A stretch of 64,000 nt of DNA from an uncultured delta proteobacterium (GCA_903911145.1 CAIWCD010000031.1:1-64000), one strand, 5' to 3'. Positions 31,698-40,998 are shown, counted from the stretch's first letter. Made by a program: numbers and translations. The notes: a model not told the origin generated them from the sequence alone.

Positions 31698-32330
31698 ATG
31701 TCGCTGAAGAACAAGCAACTGTCGCTGCACGCCGTTGTTGAACGCATTTCCCAGGAGCTCACCGAGGTCATCTCGGCCGAGGTTGAGCGGCGTGTTTCCG
31801 AGGCGCTGCGGACGATGAAGGCGGAGATGAAGACCGCGCTAGCGGGAGCGCGTGGGGGCGCGCGCGGGGATCTGCGTCGAGGCGGTCGGCTCTGCCCGGT
31901 CGCGGGCTGCGGCAATGCGGGCGCGGGTCCGCGCAATCGCTGGTTCTGCCGTGACCACGCGAGCAAGCTCTCGCTCGCGGAGATGAAGAGCATCATCGAG
32001 CGCAACAAGCGTCTCGCTGCAGAGGGAAAGCTGCCCACCAAGGTGGCGGCCGATCGCGTCGTTCGACTGCCGCCGAAGAAGGTCAAGGCGCACCGGACCC
32101 TCGATATGATCTGCCGCGTCGACGGCTGCGGAAATCGCTCGCGCGGGCCGCGGGCGGGATTCATCTGCGATATGCACCGCACGCAGCTCACGCCCGAGGA
32201 ACAGCTCGCCGCGCGCGAGATCTACAAGCAGCGCCTGCTCGCCAAGCCCGTCGAGGCGCAGCGCGCGGCCCTGCCGGTGGCGCCGGTTCCTCCGATCGTC
32301 CGCAAGGCCGAGGCGGTCGAAGTCGTCTAA
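31698..32330 (+). CDS. Protein with two C-x4-C-x12-C-x2-H motifs
   Basis: This 210-residue basic protein starts at ATG 31698 (AAAAGG upstream). After a helical N-terminus (ELTEVISAEVERRVSEAL) it carries two motifs with identical spacing: Cys66, Cys71, Cys84, His87 and Cys139, Cys144, Cys157, His160. Each contains GCGNxxxGPR. This suggests two duplicated zinc modules separated by a 50-residue linker, probably for nucleic-acid or protein binding. No named family was recognised; similar CxxxGCGN modules occur in uncharacterised delta-bacterial proteins by general impression only. The last 40 residues are Ala/Pro-rich. Confidence 0.7.
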   Translation: MSLKNKQLSLHAVVERISQELTEVISAEVERRVSEALRTMKAEMKTALAGARGGARGDLRRGGRLCPVAGCGNAGAGPRNRWFCRDHASKLSLAEMKSIIERNKRLAAEGKLPTKVAADRVVRLPPKKVKAHRTLDMICRVDGCGNRSRGPRAGFICDMHRTQLTPEEQLAAREIYKQRLLAKPVEAQRAALPVAPVPPIVRKAEAVEVV

Positions 32331-32378
32331 TCCTCGTGGCCGCGTTGCTGCGCGGCAGCTGGGTCATCGATGTTCTCG

Positions 32379-32399
32379 AATCGCCCGACGCAGGCGATT
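32379..32399 (+). terminator. Possible hairpin terminator
   Basis: AATCGCC at 32379-32385 pairs with GGCGATT at 32393-32399 across a 7-base loop, 49 bp after the preceding stop. Only a short T stretch follows, so it may instead be an operator or a leader hairpin of the protease gene. Confidence 0.4.
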
Positions 32400-32471
32400 T
32401 CGCTGGCGCTCGTTTGTGCGGCGTGAGTAGGACGTGCGTCTCGTAACGACCATTCAAGTTGGGGCGAACAC

Positions 32472-34715
32472 ATGCGTGATTCATTGGTCTCTGTCCGTCT
32501 GATTGGCTCCGCGCTCGCGCTCTGCGCGGGGCAACTCTGCTGTGCGCCGGCGGAGCGGCCGATCAGCCGTTCGACTCCCGTCATTCAGCAGCAGGTCGAT
32601 GAGACCCGGCTCGTCTCGCTTGCGGGCAACGTCCGCGCGGAGACACGCCACGCCGAAGCCGATCTCGGCCTCGTCGAGGACAGCTTCAGCGCCGAGCATA
32701 TGCTGCTGCAGCTGCAGCGCTCGCCGGACGTTGAGCTCCAGTTCGAGCGGTACATCGAGAGTCTGCAGACGCCGGGTTCGCCCAATTTCCACAAGTGGCT
32801 CACGCCCGACGAGATCGGCGAGCAGTTCGGCCCGGCCGACGCCGATGTCGCCGCGGTGTCGCGCTGGCTGACTTCGCACGGGCTGCGCATCAACAGCATC
32901 ACGCCGTCGCGCACGGTGATCGACTTCTCGGGCACGGCCGGACAGCTGCGCGCGACCTTCCACACCGAGATGCATGCGCTCAATGTCCGCGGCGAGCGGC
33001 ACGTCGCCAACGCGAGCGATCCGCAGATCCCGGCCGCGCTGCTTCCCGTGGTCGTCGGCGTCGTTTCGCTGCACGACTTCCGCCCGCACACGCACGTCAA
33101 GGCGCGCGTGACGCCTGATTACAACGCAGGGTCGGGCAACCAGATGCTCGTGCCTGAAGATCTCGCGACCATCTACAACCTCAATCCGCTCTTTGATGCG
33201 GGCGTCTCCGGGCAGGGCCAGACAGTGATGGTCGTCGAGGACAGCGACGTCTTTGCGCCGCCCGTCGATGCCGGCGCGGGAACGATTCCGAAGGACGACT
33301 GGAATACCTTCCGCACCACGTTTGGCCTCTCGAAGTACACGGCGGGAACGTTCACCCAGATCCATCCGCAGCCCGCGAGCGGCCCGAGCAACTGCACGCC
33401 GCCCGGCGTCGGTGGCGCGGAGGGCGAGGCGATTCTCGACGCCGAGTGGGCGAGCGCCTCCGCACCGAGCGCCTCGATCGTGCTGGCCTCGTGCACCGAT
33501 ACGCTGACCTTCGGCGGTCTGCTCGCGATGGAGAACGTGCTCAACTCGCCTGGCGAGAAGCCGTCGGTCATCAGCATGAGCTATGGCGAGTGCGAGGCGA
33601 ACAACGGCGCGGCGAGCAACGCGGCCTTCAAGTCGGTCTATCAATTGGCGGTTGCCGAAGGCGTCTCGGTCTTCGTTTCGACTGGCGACGACGGCGCGGC
33701 CGGCTGCGATTACAACGGCACTTATGGAGGAGCGGGGATCGCCATCAGCGGATTCGCTTCGACTCCATATAACGTCGCCGTCGGCGGCACCGATTTCGGC
33801 GATACCTACCAGCGCCAGGGCTCGAACTATTGGACGGGAGTCAATACCGCCACGTTCGGCTCGGCGCGCTCGTATGTTCCCGAGATCCCCTGGAACGGCT
33901 CCTGCGCGAGCACGCTTCTGGCGAGCTATAACTCCTTCTCGACGGCATTCGGCGCCCACGGCTATTGCAACAGCAGCGGCCCGCTGACGACGGGCGCGGG
34001 CAGCGGCGGCCCGAGCGGCTGCGCGACCGGCAGCGCGGATATCCATACCTTCCTCAGCGATGTCGGCGGCGGCACCGAGAGCGCCGTGGTCAGCGGGAGC
34101 TGCCGCGGTTACGCCAAGCCCTCGTGGCAGACCGTGCTGGGCAATCCGAATGACGGCGTGCGCGATATCCCCGACGTCTCGCTCTTCTCCGCGAACGGCG
34201 CCTGGAGCCACGCGCTCATCTTCTGCGACAGCTATTCGACGATCTTCTCGCAGCAGTCGTGCAAGGGCGCACCGAGCACCTGGCCGAGCGCGGGCGGCAC
34301 CTCGTTTGCCTCACCGATCATGGCGGGTATCCAGGCGCTGGTGAATCAGAAGTGGGGCCGGCAGGGAAATCCCAATCCGACCTACTATCAAATCGCCGCC
34401 ACCGAATATGGCACGAGCGGAAACGCGGCTTGCGATTCGAGCAAGGGCAAGGCGATCGGGGCCTCGTGCAGCTTCAATGACGTGACCGTCGGCGATATCA
34501 CCGTCAATTGCCAGGGCCCATATGATTGCTATACGCCGGCGGGCACCAACGGCGTGCTCTCGACGACTTCGGCCGGTGACGCGCCGGCATTCAACGCGCA
34601 TGCGGGCTGGGATTTCGCCACCGGCATCGGGTCGGTCAATGCAGCCAATCTCGTCAACAACAGCGCCTGGGGCGCGGGTCAAACGAACCTGAGCTGGACG
34701 CCGCCGCACAGATAG
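32472..34715 (+). CDS. S53-family serine-carboxyl peptidase (sedolisin / kumamolisin type)
   Basis: This 747-residue secreted protease has a signal region (LIGSALALCAGQLCC) that may act as a lipobox. The pro-domain (about 60-200: SFSAEHMLLQLQRSP, FHKWLTPDEIGEQFGP) is the pro-kumamolisin fold. The peptidase domain starts near residue 225. Catalytic residues are in place: Glu319 and Asp323 in GEAILDAEWA, the oxyanion Asp in STGDDGAAG and the Ser of GGTSFASPIMAG. A calcium site (Asp-rich loop FATGIGSVNAANL) closes the domain. The family is active at acid pH. A terminator overlaps the stop. Confidence 0.95.
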   Translation: MRDSLVSVRLIGSALALCAGQLCCAPAERPISRSTPVIQQQVDETRLVSLAGNVRAETRHAEADLGLVEDSFSAEHMLLQLQRSPDVELQFERYIESLQTPGSPNFHKWLTPDEIGEQFGPADADVAAVSRWLTSHGLRINSITPSRTVIDFSGTAGQLRATFHTEMHALNVRGERHVANASDPQIPAALLPVVVGVVSLHDFRPHTHVKARVTPDYNAGSGNQMLVPEDLATIYNLNPLFDAGVSGQGQTVMVVEDSDVFAPPVDAGAGTIPKDDWNTFRTTFGLSKYTAGTFTQIHPQPASGPSNCTPPGVGGAEGEAILDAEWASASAPSASIVLASCTDTLTFGGLLAMENVLNSPGEKPSVISMSYGECEANNGAASNAAFKSVYQLAVAEGVSVFVSTGDDGAAGCDYNGTYGGAGIAISGFASTPYNVAVGGTDFGDTYQRQGSNYWTGVNTATFGSARSYVPEIPWNGSCASTLLASYNSFSTAFGAHGYCNSSGPLTTGAGSGGPSGCATGSADIHTFLSDVGGGTESAVVSGSCRGYAKPSWQTVLGNPNDGVRDIPDVSLFSANGAWSHALIFCDSYSTIFSQQSCKGAPSTWPSAGGTSFASPIMAGIQALVNQKWGRQGNPNPTYYQIAATEYGTSGNAACDSSKGKAIGASCSFNDVTVGDITVNCQGPYDCYTPAGTNGVLSTTSAGDAPAFNAHAGWDFATGIGSVNAANLVNNSAWGAGQTNLSWTPPHR

Positions 34716-34729
34716 TTCGCGGCGTTTTT
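34698..34729 (+). terminator. Rho-independent terminator overlapping the S53 protease stop
   Basis: ACGCCGC at 34698-34704 pairs with GCGGCGT at 34719-34725, and the pair is followed by a run of five T. The stop codon (34713-34715) lies inside the loop, so the hairpin can only form after the ribosome has left. Confidence 0.75.
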
Positions 34730-34787
34730 GATTCCTGCTCTCGATCCTTTGTCTGTTCACACTTTGAACCTGTTTGGAGTGAGTTCC

Positions 34788-37181
34788 ATGTCCCAGTTCC
34801 GCTTTGGCTTGATGGCTTCAATCTGCTGCACACTGCTCGCCGCGTGCGGGAGCAATTCAACGACCTCTCCGGGCAGCGATGGTGGCAGCGACGCAGGTCC
34901 CGGCAACGACGCGGGCCCCGCAGGCGATGGCGGGTCTGCTCCCGGCGCACCGATTCTCTCGTTCACCACCAGCACCGCGGGCGTCGCGCTCACCTGGACG
35001 CTGCCTGGTGCCTATGGCGACGAGCGCTTCACGGTGCTCCGCTCCGACGAGAGCGCGCCGTTCGCGCAGGTGACGGGCGCGACCAGCTTGCACGCCGACG
35101 CCTATAACGACCTGATCAACAGCGCTCTGCCCGGCTCGATTCACGCATATGAAGTGACGGCGACGAACGGCAATGGAACGGGCAGGGCCTCCAATATCGT
35201 GACCGTGCAGCAGGCGCCGGGCGATGTCTTCGCAGGCGGCTCGGATACGCGTGTTCTCCTCGCGTGGGGCGCGCTGGCGACCGCAGCTTCCTATGACGTC
35301 TATCGAGTTCCCGCAGCGGGTTCGAGTGGCACGCCCACCAAGGTCGGCAATACCCAGGAAGCCGAATATATCGACGATGGATCGACCGCCGCGCTGACCA
35401 AGGGCACGACCTATCATTACCAGGTGGTCGCGCTTGCGCCGGATGGCGGCCAGCCGAGCACCGGTTCGAATATCGCAACCACCGTTGCGCTCGGCCTCGA
35501 TGTCTCCGCGATTGCCACGCACGTCAACGATACCAATACCGCGCAGACGGCACCGTTCAATGCCAACCTGATGCTGGCCGCGCTCGCGATCGATGGCGGC
35601 ACCGTCGAGCACTATCAATCGTTCTCGACGTCGACCGCCACGGTCGTGACCGGCGTTCCCACGGGCACCTATTACTTCACCACGCAGCCGGTCGGTCCCT
35701 ACTTCCTGACCAATATCTTCACGGACAACGCGGGGAGCGTCTATTACTTCGCCAATAGCTATTTCGAAGTCGCGACCAGCCGCTCGCTCGATTTGAGCAA
35801 CGCGACCGCGGGACGCGCCGACGCTGTCACGGCCACCAATCTGCAGAGCCAGGCGGCGATGGGCTTTGCGCTGACCGGCCTCGATGCCTGGTCGAATTCC
35901 GACGGCGGCGCGGCTGCGGCTCCGAACGATACGTTCATCAGCCTCAGCCAGGGCGCGGGGAACTATCTCGCAGGCCTCGAGTTCGATCTCGACGGATACC
36001 AGGGAGATGCCGGCGTTGATACGGGCGGCACCGCGTTCAACGGTGTGGAGAGCATCGCTGGCCTGTTCGGCGATAACAAGCTGATCGATTCCAGCAAAGG
36101 CGATCTCTATTATCTCTATCAATTGCACGCAGAGAAGAGCGACGCCGGCGCTGGGGTTGGAGTTGAGTACCAGACCGCGACCAAGGCGATCTCGCGCAGC
36201 ACGATCGATATGATCGATGGCGGCTCGCCGTCTGCGATCAGCGGTTCGATGAGCGCCACCACATCGACCAAGATCACCGGGATGGTCGTGAAGAACAGCG
36301 CGTTCGCCGCGCAGCATGCGGCGATCAATCCGGCAGCGACGCTGGCCGACGTGAGCATCGAGATCGCTGCGGCCAAGGATTTCACGACCTATGGTTACTA
36401 TGGGACGCCCGCGCCGCTCTTCAACGCGAAGATCGATGCCTCGAGCGGGACCGATTTGAACTTCGGCTCGTTCTCATTCGGGAATCCCTTCCCGGCGAGC
36501 TGGGAGCCGCTCGTCTATGTGACCTATGGGTTCAATGTCGATATCACTATGGCGACCGACGCAGGCCCCGCAGTCCCGCTGACCTTCTCGGCAGTGAGCG
36601 GATTCTTCGCGCCGGTCGATGGCTTCAATTGGGCCAGCGGAATTGCTCCCGCGCTGTCGCCCATGACCGCCGTGAAGATCAATGGCGCGGATGCATTTAC
36701 CGACCAGCTCAACGTCACCACTTCGCCGACGATCAGCTGGACCGCAGCCGCCAGCGGCCCGACGGTCACCAACTACTTCGTCAACCTCTGGGAGCTGTCG
36801 GTGGATTCCGGCGGCGCGACCGCGGTGGGAAACTTCTTCTTCGGCGCCGCGCCGCTCGCGCAGTTCACCACCAACGCGACCAGCCTCAAGATCCCGGCGG
36901 GCCTGCTGCAGGCCGAGACGAGCGCGGAGTCGCACTGGTACTTCGCGACCATCGACGCCGAAGTCATGAAGGATGGCAGCGGTGCGGTCGTCGATCAGAC
37001 GCTCACGCCGTACAAGCAGGGCGTGAACTATGGCGATATCGAAGTCGTGACCAACAAGTTCTGCACCGGTCCCGGCGTCTCGATCCCGACGAGCTTCGGG
37101 AACGATCTGGTCACCCATCATCCGCGTCCGCGCACTGCTTCAGTTGCGCACAAGGCGTCGCTCTCACCGCGCATTCCGTAG
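34788..37181 (+). CDS. Large lipoprotein with fibronectin-III-like domains
   Basis: The ATG at 34788 (GGAG upstream) starts a lipobox signal (MSQFRFGLMASICCTLLAACG); 797 residues. A low-complexity Gly/Asp/Pro linker follows. Two FnIII-like modules come next (about 50-245; ALTWTLPGAYGDERFTV, AWGALATAASYDVYRV). The large remainder, up to the end, is beta-rich and not assignable. The protein probably sits on the outer membrane surface. The ORF can be read from 34728, but that start has no ribosome site. It lies 72 bp after the S53 protease; because a terminator intervenes, it probably has its own promoter. Confidence 0.75.
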   Translation: MSQFRFGLMASICCTLLAACGSNSTTSPGSDGGSDAGPGNDAGPAGDGGSAPGAPILSFTTSTAGVALTWTLPGAYGDERFTVLRSDESAPFAQVTGATSLHADAYNDLINSALPGSIHAYEVTATNGNGTGRASNIVTVQQAPGDVFAGGSDTRVLLAWGALATAASYDVYRVPAAGSSGTPTKVGNTQEAEYIDDGSTAALTKGTTYHYQVVALAPDGGQPSTGSNIATTVALGLDVSAIATHVNDTNTAQTAPFNANLMLAALAIDGGTVEHYQSFSTSTATVVTGVPTGTYYFTTQPVGPYFLTNIFTDNAGSVYYFANSYFEVATSRSLDLSNATAGRADAVTATNLQSQAAMGFALTGLDAWSNSDGGAAAAPNDTFISLSQGAGNYLAGLEFDLDGYQGDAGVDTGGTAFNGVESIAGLFGDNKLIDSSKGDLYYLYQLHAEKSDAGAGVGVEYQTATKAISRSTIDMIDGGSPSAISGSMSATTSTKITGMVVKNSAFAAQHAAINPAATLADVSIEIAAAKDFTTYGYYGTPAPLFNAKIDASSGTDLNFGSFSFGNPFPASWEPLVYVTYGFNVDITMATDAGPAVPLTFSAVSGFFAPVDGFNWASGIAPALSPMTAVKINGADAFTDQLNVTTSPTISWTAAASGPTVTNYFVNLWELSVDSGGATAVGNFFFGAAPLAQFTTNATSLKIPAGLLQAETSAESHWYFATIDAEVMKDGSGAVVDQTLTPYKQGVNYGDIEVVTNKFCTGPGVSIPTSFGNDLVTHHPRPRTASVAHKASLSPRIP

Positions 37182-37234
37182 CGGCGTCGCTACAGCCGGG
37201 GCCGCGCGCCTCGGATGCGATGATTGAACAGGAC

Positions 37235-37287
37235 CGCTCCCCTCGCGCGCAGCAGCGTTCGAGGGGAGCGATCGTTTGTAGACAAAC
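37235..37287 (+). terminator. Double hairpin between convergent genes
   Basis: CGCTCCCCTCG (37235-37245) pairs with CGAGGGGAGCG (37260-37270), an 11-bp perfect stem followed by ATCGTTTG. Directly after it is GTTTGT-AG-ACAAAC (37274-37287), whose last base is the final base of the minus-strand stop codon. The stem should end the lipoprotein transcript; the pair may also slow transcripts arriving from the minus strand. Confidence 0.8.
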
Positions 37288-38027
37288 TATGGGGAGCGCT
37301 TCGATCGCGCGTGCAGACGGCGCGCAAACCAGGCCGTTGCGCCCGCCAAGGCCAGCAGCGCGAGCGCGACGCCGAAGAGCAGCCACCCGCGAGAGAAGAG
37401 ATCGCGCAGCGCATTGCCGTGCACGATCGAACTGGCATCCGGCAGCAGCGCGCCGGTGGTGACGTAGAGAATCGAGCCGGGCAGCAGGCCGAGCATGGTG
37501 CCGAGGGAGATGTCGCGCAGTGTCAGCGCGGTCAGGCCCAGCGCGACGTTTCCCGGTGTGAAGGGAATGATCGGGGTCAGTCGCAGCATGGCCACCGTCA
37601 GTGGTCCGCCGCGCTCGGCGAGCTTGATCACCTCGGCGGCGCGCGGAGAGCTCTTGAGCGCATTTGCAATGGAGGTGCGGCCGAGAGCGCGCGCGATGGA
37701 GAACGCGATCATCGCGCTCAGTGCCGCAGCGGGCAGCGCGATGAAGATTCCGGAAAATCCCCAGACCCAGCCGCAGAGCATGATCAGTGGCACAACCGGC
37801 GCGAGCAGCAGAGTCGCCGCGATGATCGCGCCAGCTCCTGCGAGCGCGCCGACAAGGCCCGCGCCGCGTGCGCGCTCAGCGCCGTCGACGAGCCAGCGCA
37901 GCAGCGGAAATCGGACGACCGCGATCGAAAGCAGCACCACCAGCGCGAGCGCGAGCAGGATGCGAAGGGTCGCCTGTACACGCGTAACGCCAGCGTCGGC
38001 GCGATCTTCCGACTCGACGTCGCTCAA
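37287..38027 (-). CDS. TVP38/TMEM64-type VTT-domain membrane protein
   Basis: The start is taken as TTG 38027, because it overlaps the upstream stop (TTGA), which signals translational coupling; that gives 246 residues. Six or so hydrophobic segments surround the VTT core (LLLAPVVPLIMLCGWVWGF, LRLTPIIPFTPGNVALGL), which matches the SNARE-associated Golgi/VTT family. Eukaryotic relatives are lipid scramblases. The extreme N-terminus in the longer frame is Arg-rich shadow sequence. Confidence 0.75.
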   Translation of the reverse strand: MSDVESEDRADAGVTRVQATLRILLALALVVLLSIAVVRFPLLRWLVDGAERARGAGLVGALAGAGAIIAATLLLAPVVPLIMLCGWVWGFSGIFIALPAAALSAMIAFSIARALGRTSIANALKSSPRAAEVIKLAERGGPLTVAMLRLTPIIPFTPGNVALGLTALTLRDISLGTMLGLLPGSILYVTTGALLPDASSIVHGNALRDLFSRGWLLFGVALALLALAGATAWFARRLHARSKRSP

Positions 38028-38530
38028 AGAGCCGGTCCGCCTGCCGTGCCGCTTCCGTCTGCCGCGGCGCTTGTGTCGGCCGCTGTTGAATCCGCGAGCG
38101 TCGGTGCGCGCGAACTGTCTGCACCGCTCTCTGCAAGCTGCGCGTGCGTCTCGGCGGCGGCCTGCGCCTGCATCGCATTCCACTCCTCGCGCTCGGCTTC
38201 ATCCATGCGCGAGAGCGCGAAGTCGAGGCGGGCCCGCGCCTTGATCGCGCGTGTCTTCCCGTCCTGGGCTTGCGTCCGTCCCGCCACGAGCAGGTCGGCC
38301 GCCTCGAGCGGTGCAAGCCCCGGCGTTCGCGCGCGCGAGAGCATCGCTTCGCCGTCGGCCTGTGCCTTCTGCGCGCTCTCGAGCTCCTCCTGCGCCTGCG
38401 CTGCGAGCGTCTGCGCCTGCGTCTTGAGCCGGGCAGCGCGATCACCGATTGAACGCGCTGCCGTCGACGCGCGCGCCTCGGCCACAAGGTGCTGCATCTG
38501 GAGAATCAGATCGTCGACCTCGTCTGGCAT
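38024..38530 (-). CDS. Ala-rich coiled-coil protein of unknown function
   Basis: The ATG at 38530 gives 168 residues. The protein is almost entirely helical with Ala, Glu, Gln and Arg (VAEARASTAARSIGDRAARL, LAAQAQEELESAQKAQADGE), which suggests a long coiled coil, and ends in a Ser/Ala/Gly tail. The stop overlaps the TTG of the VTT gene, so it may be its partner. It starts 31 bp from the divergent Cys-cluster gene. No family was recognised. Confidence 0.55.
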   Translation of the reverse strand: MPDEVDDLILQMQHLVAEARASTAARSIGDRAARLKTQAQTLAAQAQEELESAQKAQADGEAMLSRARTPGLAPLEAADLLVAGRTQAQDGKTRAIKARARLDFALSRMDEAEREEWNAMQAQAAAETHAQLAESGADSSRAPTLADSTAADTSAAADGSGTAGGPAL

Positions 38531-38561
38531 TGCATCAATATATGCGACTATCGCGGCCGAT

Positions 38562-39815
38562 ATGACCGACAGCCGCGAGAAGCGTGTCCAGCTCAAGGTG
38601 GTGAGCCCGCAAAGGCCCGCGCAGCTCGGGAGCGCTCCGGTGAGCGCCGTGCTGCTCTCCGAGCCGATGCGCCGCTTTCGCTGCAACCAGAAGGGCTGCT
38701 GTTGCAGCGGCTGGGGAATTCCATTTCGCCTCGAGGATTTCCTCCGCCTGCACGAGCACCTCCCCGACGCGGAGCGGGCAGAGCTGACGCAAGGGATCCA
38801 GCTGGTCGTCGACGCGAAAGAGAAGGGCGTCAACGGCGAGACGATCCTCCATTCGCTCAAGCTCGACGGCGTCGGCGAGGTCGAGGCCTGTCGCTTTCTC
38901 GAGAAGGCCGGAACGTGCCGCGTCCACGCGCAGAGCGGACTTGCGGCGCTTCCTGATCTCTGCGTCGACTTTCCCGCCTTCGGTTTTCATCGCACCGACG
39001 GCGCGGTCGAGCTCTGGTTCGAGCCGGTCTGCCCCGAGGTTCTCGAACGGATCGACGAATCGGACGCGCCGCTGACTCTGCATCGGCAGAAGGGAGCGTT
39101 CGAAGATCCGATGCACGAGCTGCGCGTCGCGCATTCGTCCGACAAGATCCTCGGGCGCATCGGCGCGCAGAAGATCGCGGGCACATCTCTCGATGCTCTG
39201 CGCGACGAGACTCTCTCCCAGCTCGCCCGCACCGATCGTCCGCCGTGGCACTCGCTCGCCGTGCTGCTCGACGGGTATTCGCGCCTCCTCCCCGATGCAT
39301 CAGGCGCGTGCGCGCTCGAGCTGAATCACTCGATCGATCCCGCACCGTTCCTGCGCTTCTTCTGGGCCTGCATCGGCGCGCACGGCAGCGAGCTGCTCGC
39401 GGCCTCGTTCGTGAAGTACGAGCGGTTCATCTACGCGATCGATCCCAAGCCGCTCATCGCGCAGCGCGATCTACTCGAGACGCATCTGATGAACTGGCAG
39501 CCCGCGTTCGAGCAGTGGCTCGCGCCGCAGGACGATGCTCTCTCCGCGCTGTCGGCGCGCTATCTCTCGCACCGCTTCGCGACGCCGATGGTGAAAGGGC
39601 GCGCCGAGCTGCGCTGCGCCGCCGACGAGATCGTGCAGATCTTCGCCATCGCGCAGAGGTACGCGGCGGCGATGGGCGCGACGCTGCAAGCGCCAGTCGA
39701 TCGCCGCACCTTTCTCGTCGCGCTCGGCGCCGCGGAGTTCTTCATCCGCTCGATGCAACTGCCTCGCGAAGCGCTGCCCTGGTTCGCCTCGCGCGAGCCC
39801 GACGTGAGCTGGTGA
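38562..39815 (+). CDS. Cys-cluster protein of YkgJ / FliB-like type
   Basis: The ATG at 38562 gives 417 residues (the ORF can be read much further back but that part is shadow). The Cys-rich core is MRRFRCNQKGCCCSGW (Cys41, 46, 47, 48) with the later CRFLEKAGTCRVH and LCVDFPAF. This CC...C...C layout resembles the metal-binding cluster of YkgJ proteins and of the FliB flagellin-lysine methylase. The remainder is unrelated to a known methyltransferase by eye. A metal cofactor, probably Fe-S or Zn, is inferred. Confidence 0.65.
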   Translation: MTDSREKRVQLKVVSPQRPAQLGSAPVSAVLLSEPMRRFRCNQKGCCCSGWGIPFRLEDFLRLHEHLPDAERAELTQGIQLVVDAKEKGVNGETILHSLKLDGVGEVEACRFLEKAGTCRVHAQSGLAALPDLCVDFPAFGFHRTDGAVELWFEPVCPEVLERIDESDAPLTLHRQKGAFEDPMHELRVAHSSDKILGRIGAQKIAGTSLDALRDETLSQLARTDRPPWHSLAVLLDGYSRLLPDASGACALELNHSIDPAPFLRFFWACIGAHGSELLAASFVKYERFIYAIDPKPLIAQRDLLETHLMNWQPAFEQWLAPQDDALSALSARYLSHRFATPMVKGRAELRCAADEIVQIFAIAQRYAAAMGATLQAPVDRRTFLVALGAAEFFIRSMQLPREALPWFASREPDVSW

Positions 39816-39819
39816 TTCC

Positions 39820-40998
39820 CTACGCCGGCTGCAAACGGATCAGCGTGATCTCCGGCGGCGCGCCCACGCGCAGCGGCGGTCCCCAGAATCCCGTGCCGCG
39901 ACTGACGTAGAGCTGGCTCTCCTTCTTGCGATGGAGCCCCGCGACATAGGGCTGCTGCAGAGACACGAGCCAGACGAACGGCCAGATCTGCCCGCCGTGC
40001 GTGTGGCCGCTTAGTGTCAGATCGACACCAAGGTCGGCCGCCTCGAGAAACTGGCGCGGCTGGTGCGCGAGCAGCACCAGCGGCTGCTCGCGATCGTGCC
40101 CTGCGAGTGCGCGCGGAAGATCCGGCCCGTGGTCGCCGCCGCGCGCGGTGAGATCGTCGATGCCCGCGAGCCACAGCCCGGGCGCGACCTCGCGACGCTC
40201 GTTGCGCAGCGGCTGCACCGAGAGCGTCTTCAAGTGGGCAAGCCACTCGTCGGCGCCCGAGTAGTACTCGTGGTTGCCAGTGACGAAGAAGACGCCGCGC
40301 GGAGTGTCGGCGAGATCCGCGAGCGGGGCCGTGTGCTCGCGCAGATCCTCGACGCTGCCGTCGACGAGATCGCCCGTGATCGCGACGAGGTCCGGCTTGA
40401 GCTCGCGGATGCGCGCGACGATTCCCGCGAGCCACTCCTTGTGGAGCAGCGGCCCGATGTGCACGTCCGAGATCTGCACGAGGCGAAAGCCGGCCAGCGC
40501 TTGCGGAAGGTTCTTGATCTTCACGTCGAGCTCGACCACTCCGACGGCGCCGAGCGCTTCGCGAAAACCGAGAGCGGAGAGGCCCGCGACGCCCAGCGCG
40601 ACCGCGCCCGCAATCCCGCGCGCGAGGAAGAGTCGACGTGCGGGATCGATCGGCGGCTCCCGCCCCGAGAGACGCGCGCCGAGGGACAGGGAGTGTCCGA
40701 TGATCCAGCCGCCGAGATCGGTGGCGAAGAAGAGCGTCGCGGCGAGGAAGCCGATGCCCATCCAGGAGAAGGCGAAGAATGCGAGCGGCCGCATCGCGGC
40801 ACCCTGGCGCAGACGCGAGACGATCATCGCCGTGGGGAGAGAGATCGCCAGACCCGCCAGCAGCGCGGTCGCGGCGCGCTCAGAGACTCCTGTGAGCGCG
40901 GCGTCGCGGACCAACCGTAGCCAGAGATAGTAGTGGAGGCCGAAGATGATCGAGAGCGCGACGGCGAAGAAGACGACGAACTGAAACAGACGGGGCAC
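39820..40998 (-). CDS. Membrane-anchored metallophosphoesterase, YkuE-like
   Basis: This 392-residue protein has an N-terminal membrane part with about four spans (to residue 150). The calcineurin-like phosphoesterase domain is complete: QISDVHIG, ITGDLVDGS, VTGNHEYYSG, LLAHQPRQF and LSGHTHGGQIWP. Its closest known relatives include YkuE, in which the active site faces outside. It overlaps nothing but is convergent with the Cys-cluster gene, with four bases between them. Confidence 0.9.
   Translation of the reverse strand: MPRLFQFVVFFAVALSIIFGLHYYLWLRLVRDAALTGVSERAATALLAGLAISLPTAMIVSRLRQGAAMRPLAFFAFSWMGIGFLAATLFFATDLGGWIIGHSLSLGARLSGREPPIDPARRLFLARGIAGAVALGVAGLSALGFREALGAVGVVELDVKIKNLPQALAGFRLVQISDVHIGPLLHKEWLAGIVARIRELKPDLVAITGDLVDGSVEDLREHTAPLADLADTPRGVFFVTGNHEYYSGADEWLAHLKTLSVQPLRNERREVAPGLWLAGIDDLTARGGDHGPDLPRALAGHDREQPLVLLAHQPRQFLEAADLGVDLTLSGHTHGGQIWPFVWLVSLQQPYVAGLHRKKESQLYVSRGTGFWGPPLRVGAPPEITLIRLQPA

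Noticed and set aside
37224-38561. Upstream extension of the Cys-cluster ORF
   Set aside because: Composition changes at 38562, where the ATG begins sense-like sequence; the upstream part is antisense to two other genes.
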